Positions 62,903 through 64,000 of a stretch of DNA of 64,000 bases are shown here, piece by piece (the first letter of the stretch is position 1; each line of letters begins with the position of its first letter). Under the pieces are notes generated by a model. It did not search any database. It was not told the DNA's origin and saw nothing but the letters and a program-made list of their open reading frames with translations. The stretch is taken from the NCBI RefSeq assembly GCF_037949795.1, contig NZ_CP149934.1, positions 496,001-560,000 of the forward strand, in the 5' to 3' direction. Origin of the DNA: Thioclava sp. GXIMD2076 (GTDB lineage: Bacteria > Pseudomonadota > Alphaproteobacteria > Rhodobacterales > Rhodobacteraceae). The position numbers and the translations under genes were made by a program.

Positions 62903-64000
62903 TCAGTGCTGTGGCGCGCGGCGCTTTGCGGGCCCGGCATCGGCGGGACCCCGTTTGCCCGAGCCTTGCGGTTTGCGGCGGCGGTTCTGGCCATTCGGTT
63001 TGCCCTCACCCGCAGGTTTGAACGCCCGCACGGCGCCCGATTTCGGCGGGCCACCCCGACGACGGCCACGCGGGGCAGGAGAGACACCGGCAGGGCGCGA
63101 GCCCGCGGCCACGGGGATCTCGATCTTCATCAGCTTCTCGATCTGGTCGAGAAGCTCGACCTCTTCCTCGCAGCAGAAGGCGATGGCCTGACCTTCGCGG
63201 CCCGCACGCGCGGTCCGGCCGATGCGGTGTACATAGCTATCAGGCACTTCGGGGAGGTCGAAGTTGATCACATAGGCCACGCCCGGAATGTCGATACCGC
63301 GGGCGGCCACGTCGGTGGCGACCAGAATGGTGGTCGTGCCGGCACGGAAGCCCTCGATGGCGCGGTCGCGCTGGTTCTGGCTTTTGTTGCCGTGGATCGA
63401 GGCGGCGGGGAAGCCGTCTTTCTCGAGCGAGCGCATCAGTTTCTCGGCACCGTGCTTGGTGCGGCAGAAGACCAGAGTCAGCGCGCCCTCGTCCTGCGAG
63501 AGGATCTTGCGCAGTCGGTTGGGCTTTTCGGCCTTGTCCATGAACTGCACCGACTGGCTGACCTTATCGGCCGCTTTGCCGGGCGGGCTCACCTGAACGC
63601 GCTGGGGATTGTTGAGATAGGCCTTGGACAGCTCTTCCATCTGCTTGGGCATGGTCGCCGAGAACAGCATGGTCTGGCGCGGCGTGCCCAGACGCGGTGC
63701 GATCTTGCGCAGCGCGTGGATGAAGCCGAGATCGAGCATCTGGTCGGCCTCGTCGAGCACGAGATGCTTGGTCTGCGACAGATCGACCGAGCCGCGGTCC
63801 ATCAGGTCGATGAGACGGCCAGGGGTGGCGACGAGGATATCGCAGCCCCGATGCAGCGCGCCGATCTGGCGGTTGATCGACTGGCCGCCGACGACGGTGA
63901 TGATGTGGATCTTGGTGCCTTTGGTCAGCGTGCGCAGCCCGTCGGCGATCTGGTTCACCAGCTCACGGGTGGGTGCGAGGATGAGCGATTTGGCGGTTTT
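62903..64000 (-). CDS. rhlE: RhlE-type DEAD-box RNA helicase (N-terminus outside the window)
   Basis: About 366 C-terminal residues: motif Ia PTREL, motif II DEAD, SAT (FSATMP), ATDVAARGIDIPGV and motif VI HRIGRTARAG, then a basic Arg/Gly/Pro-rich tail (about 100 residues). Motif I lies beyond base 64000. RhlE family members remodel RNA in ribosome assembly or cold response. Convergent with the replicase gene. Confidence 0.93.
   Translation of the reverse strand, partial: KTAKSLILAPTRELVNQIADGLRTLTKGTKIHIITVVGGQSINRQIGALHRGCDILVATPGRLIDLMDRGSVDLSQTKHLVLDEADQMLDLGFIHALRKIAPRLGTPRQTMLFSATMPKQMEELSKAYLNNPQRVQVSPPGKAADKVSQSVQFMDKAEKPNRLRKILSQDEGALTLVFCRTKHGAEKLMRSLEKDGFPAASIHGNKSQNQRDRAIEGFRAGTTTILVATDVAARGIDIPGVAYVINFDLPEVPDSYVHRIGRTARAGREGQAIAFCCEEEVELLDQIEKLMKIEIPVAAGSRPAGVSPAPRGRRRGGPPKSGAVRAFKPAGEGKPNGQNRRRKPQGSGKRGPADAGPAKRRAPQH

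Overview
The window is GC-rich DNA (very high third-position G+C, with many long spurious antisense frames) from an alphaproteobacterium, most likely a member of the Rhodobacteraceae. Supporting this are a DnaA-like plasmid replicase with a divergent parAB operon, an N-methylglutamate (methylamine) pathway cluster, a bioMNY biotin ECF transporter, PhoX, MntR/MntH and a Wzy-type exopolysaccharide locus. No rRNA, recognisable tRNA, CRISPR array or insertion sequence was seen. Both ends are cut: the left end holds the tail of a probable SbcD-like phosphoesterase gene and the right end lacks the N-terminus of a DEAD-box helicase.

Layout. 1-3.8 kb: SbcCD/YhaN-like pair and a 2-hydroxyacid dehydrogenase. 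3.8-5.7 kb: mntR and mntH with an MntR box on the mntH promoter. 6-15.9 kb: exopolysaccharide locus (initiating sugar transferase, GumK-like glucuronosyltransferase, polymerase, two GT4 enzymes, flippase, sulfotransferase, Wzc-like tyrosine kinase). 16-19.7 kb: a small N-methyl-amine module (orphan sarcosine-oxidase gamma paralogue, GlxA/GbdR-type regulator, DgcA/StcD-type demethylase). 19.9-21.9 kb: K+ uptake pair. 22-24.8 kb: DUF1007 protein plus NicO-type metal transporter, then a COG0523 metallochaperone with a Zur-like box. 24.9-26 kb: an EamA transporter behind a ykkC-family riboswitch-like leader. 26-29.7 kb: DUF2322-like protein, PhoX, a VOC protein and a small orphan protein. 29.9-33.7 kb: nrdHIEF. 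34.3-46.5 kb: purU and the complete methylamine pathway (mgdABCD, mgsABC, gmaS) with two regulators. 46.5-49.6 kb: dgt, queE, queD, yjdM. 49.7-52.8 kb: two Gfo/Idh/MocA dehydrogenases and an IolE-like isomerase. 53.2-59.2 kb: bioMNY, a nitroreductase, an unusual thiolase/adenylating-enzyme pair, aroQ and a GntR regulator. 59.3-62.9 kb: replication/partition module. 62.9 kb to the end: RhlE-type helicase.

The replication/partition module (parB, parA, iteron-bearing origin, DnaA-like replicase) indicates that the window spans the origin of a secondary replicon (megaplasmid or chromid), or an integrated copy. It also carries house-keeping-type genes (nrdHIEF, dgt, queDE, mntH). Five copies of a TTCCCCGCGGGGAA-type palindrome lie inside and just after parAB, in two different codon phases, which suggests a centromere written into the coding sequence.

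The most interesting regulatory elements are the ykkC-family leader in front of the EamA transporter, a matching pair of TTCCT-N3-AGGAA dyads in front of mgsA and its neighbouring XRE-cupin regulator gene, the MntR and Zur boxes, and the parS-like array. All functional statements are inferred from sequence reading; no database search was run.
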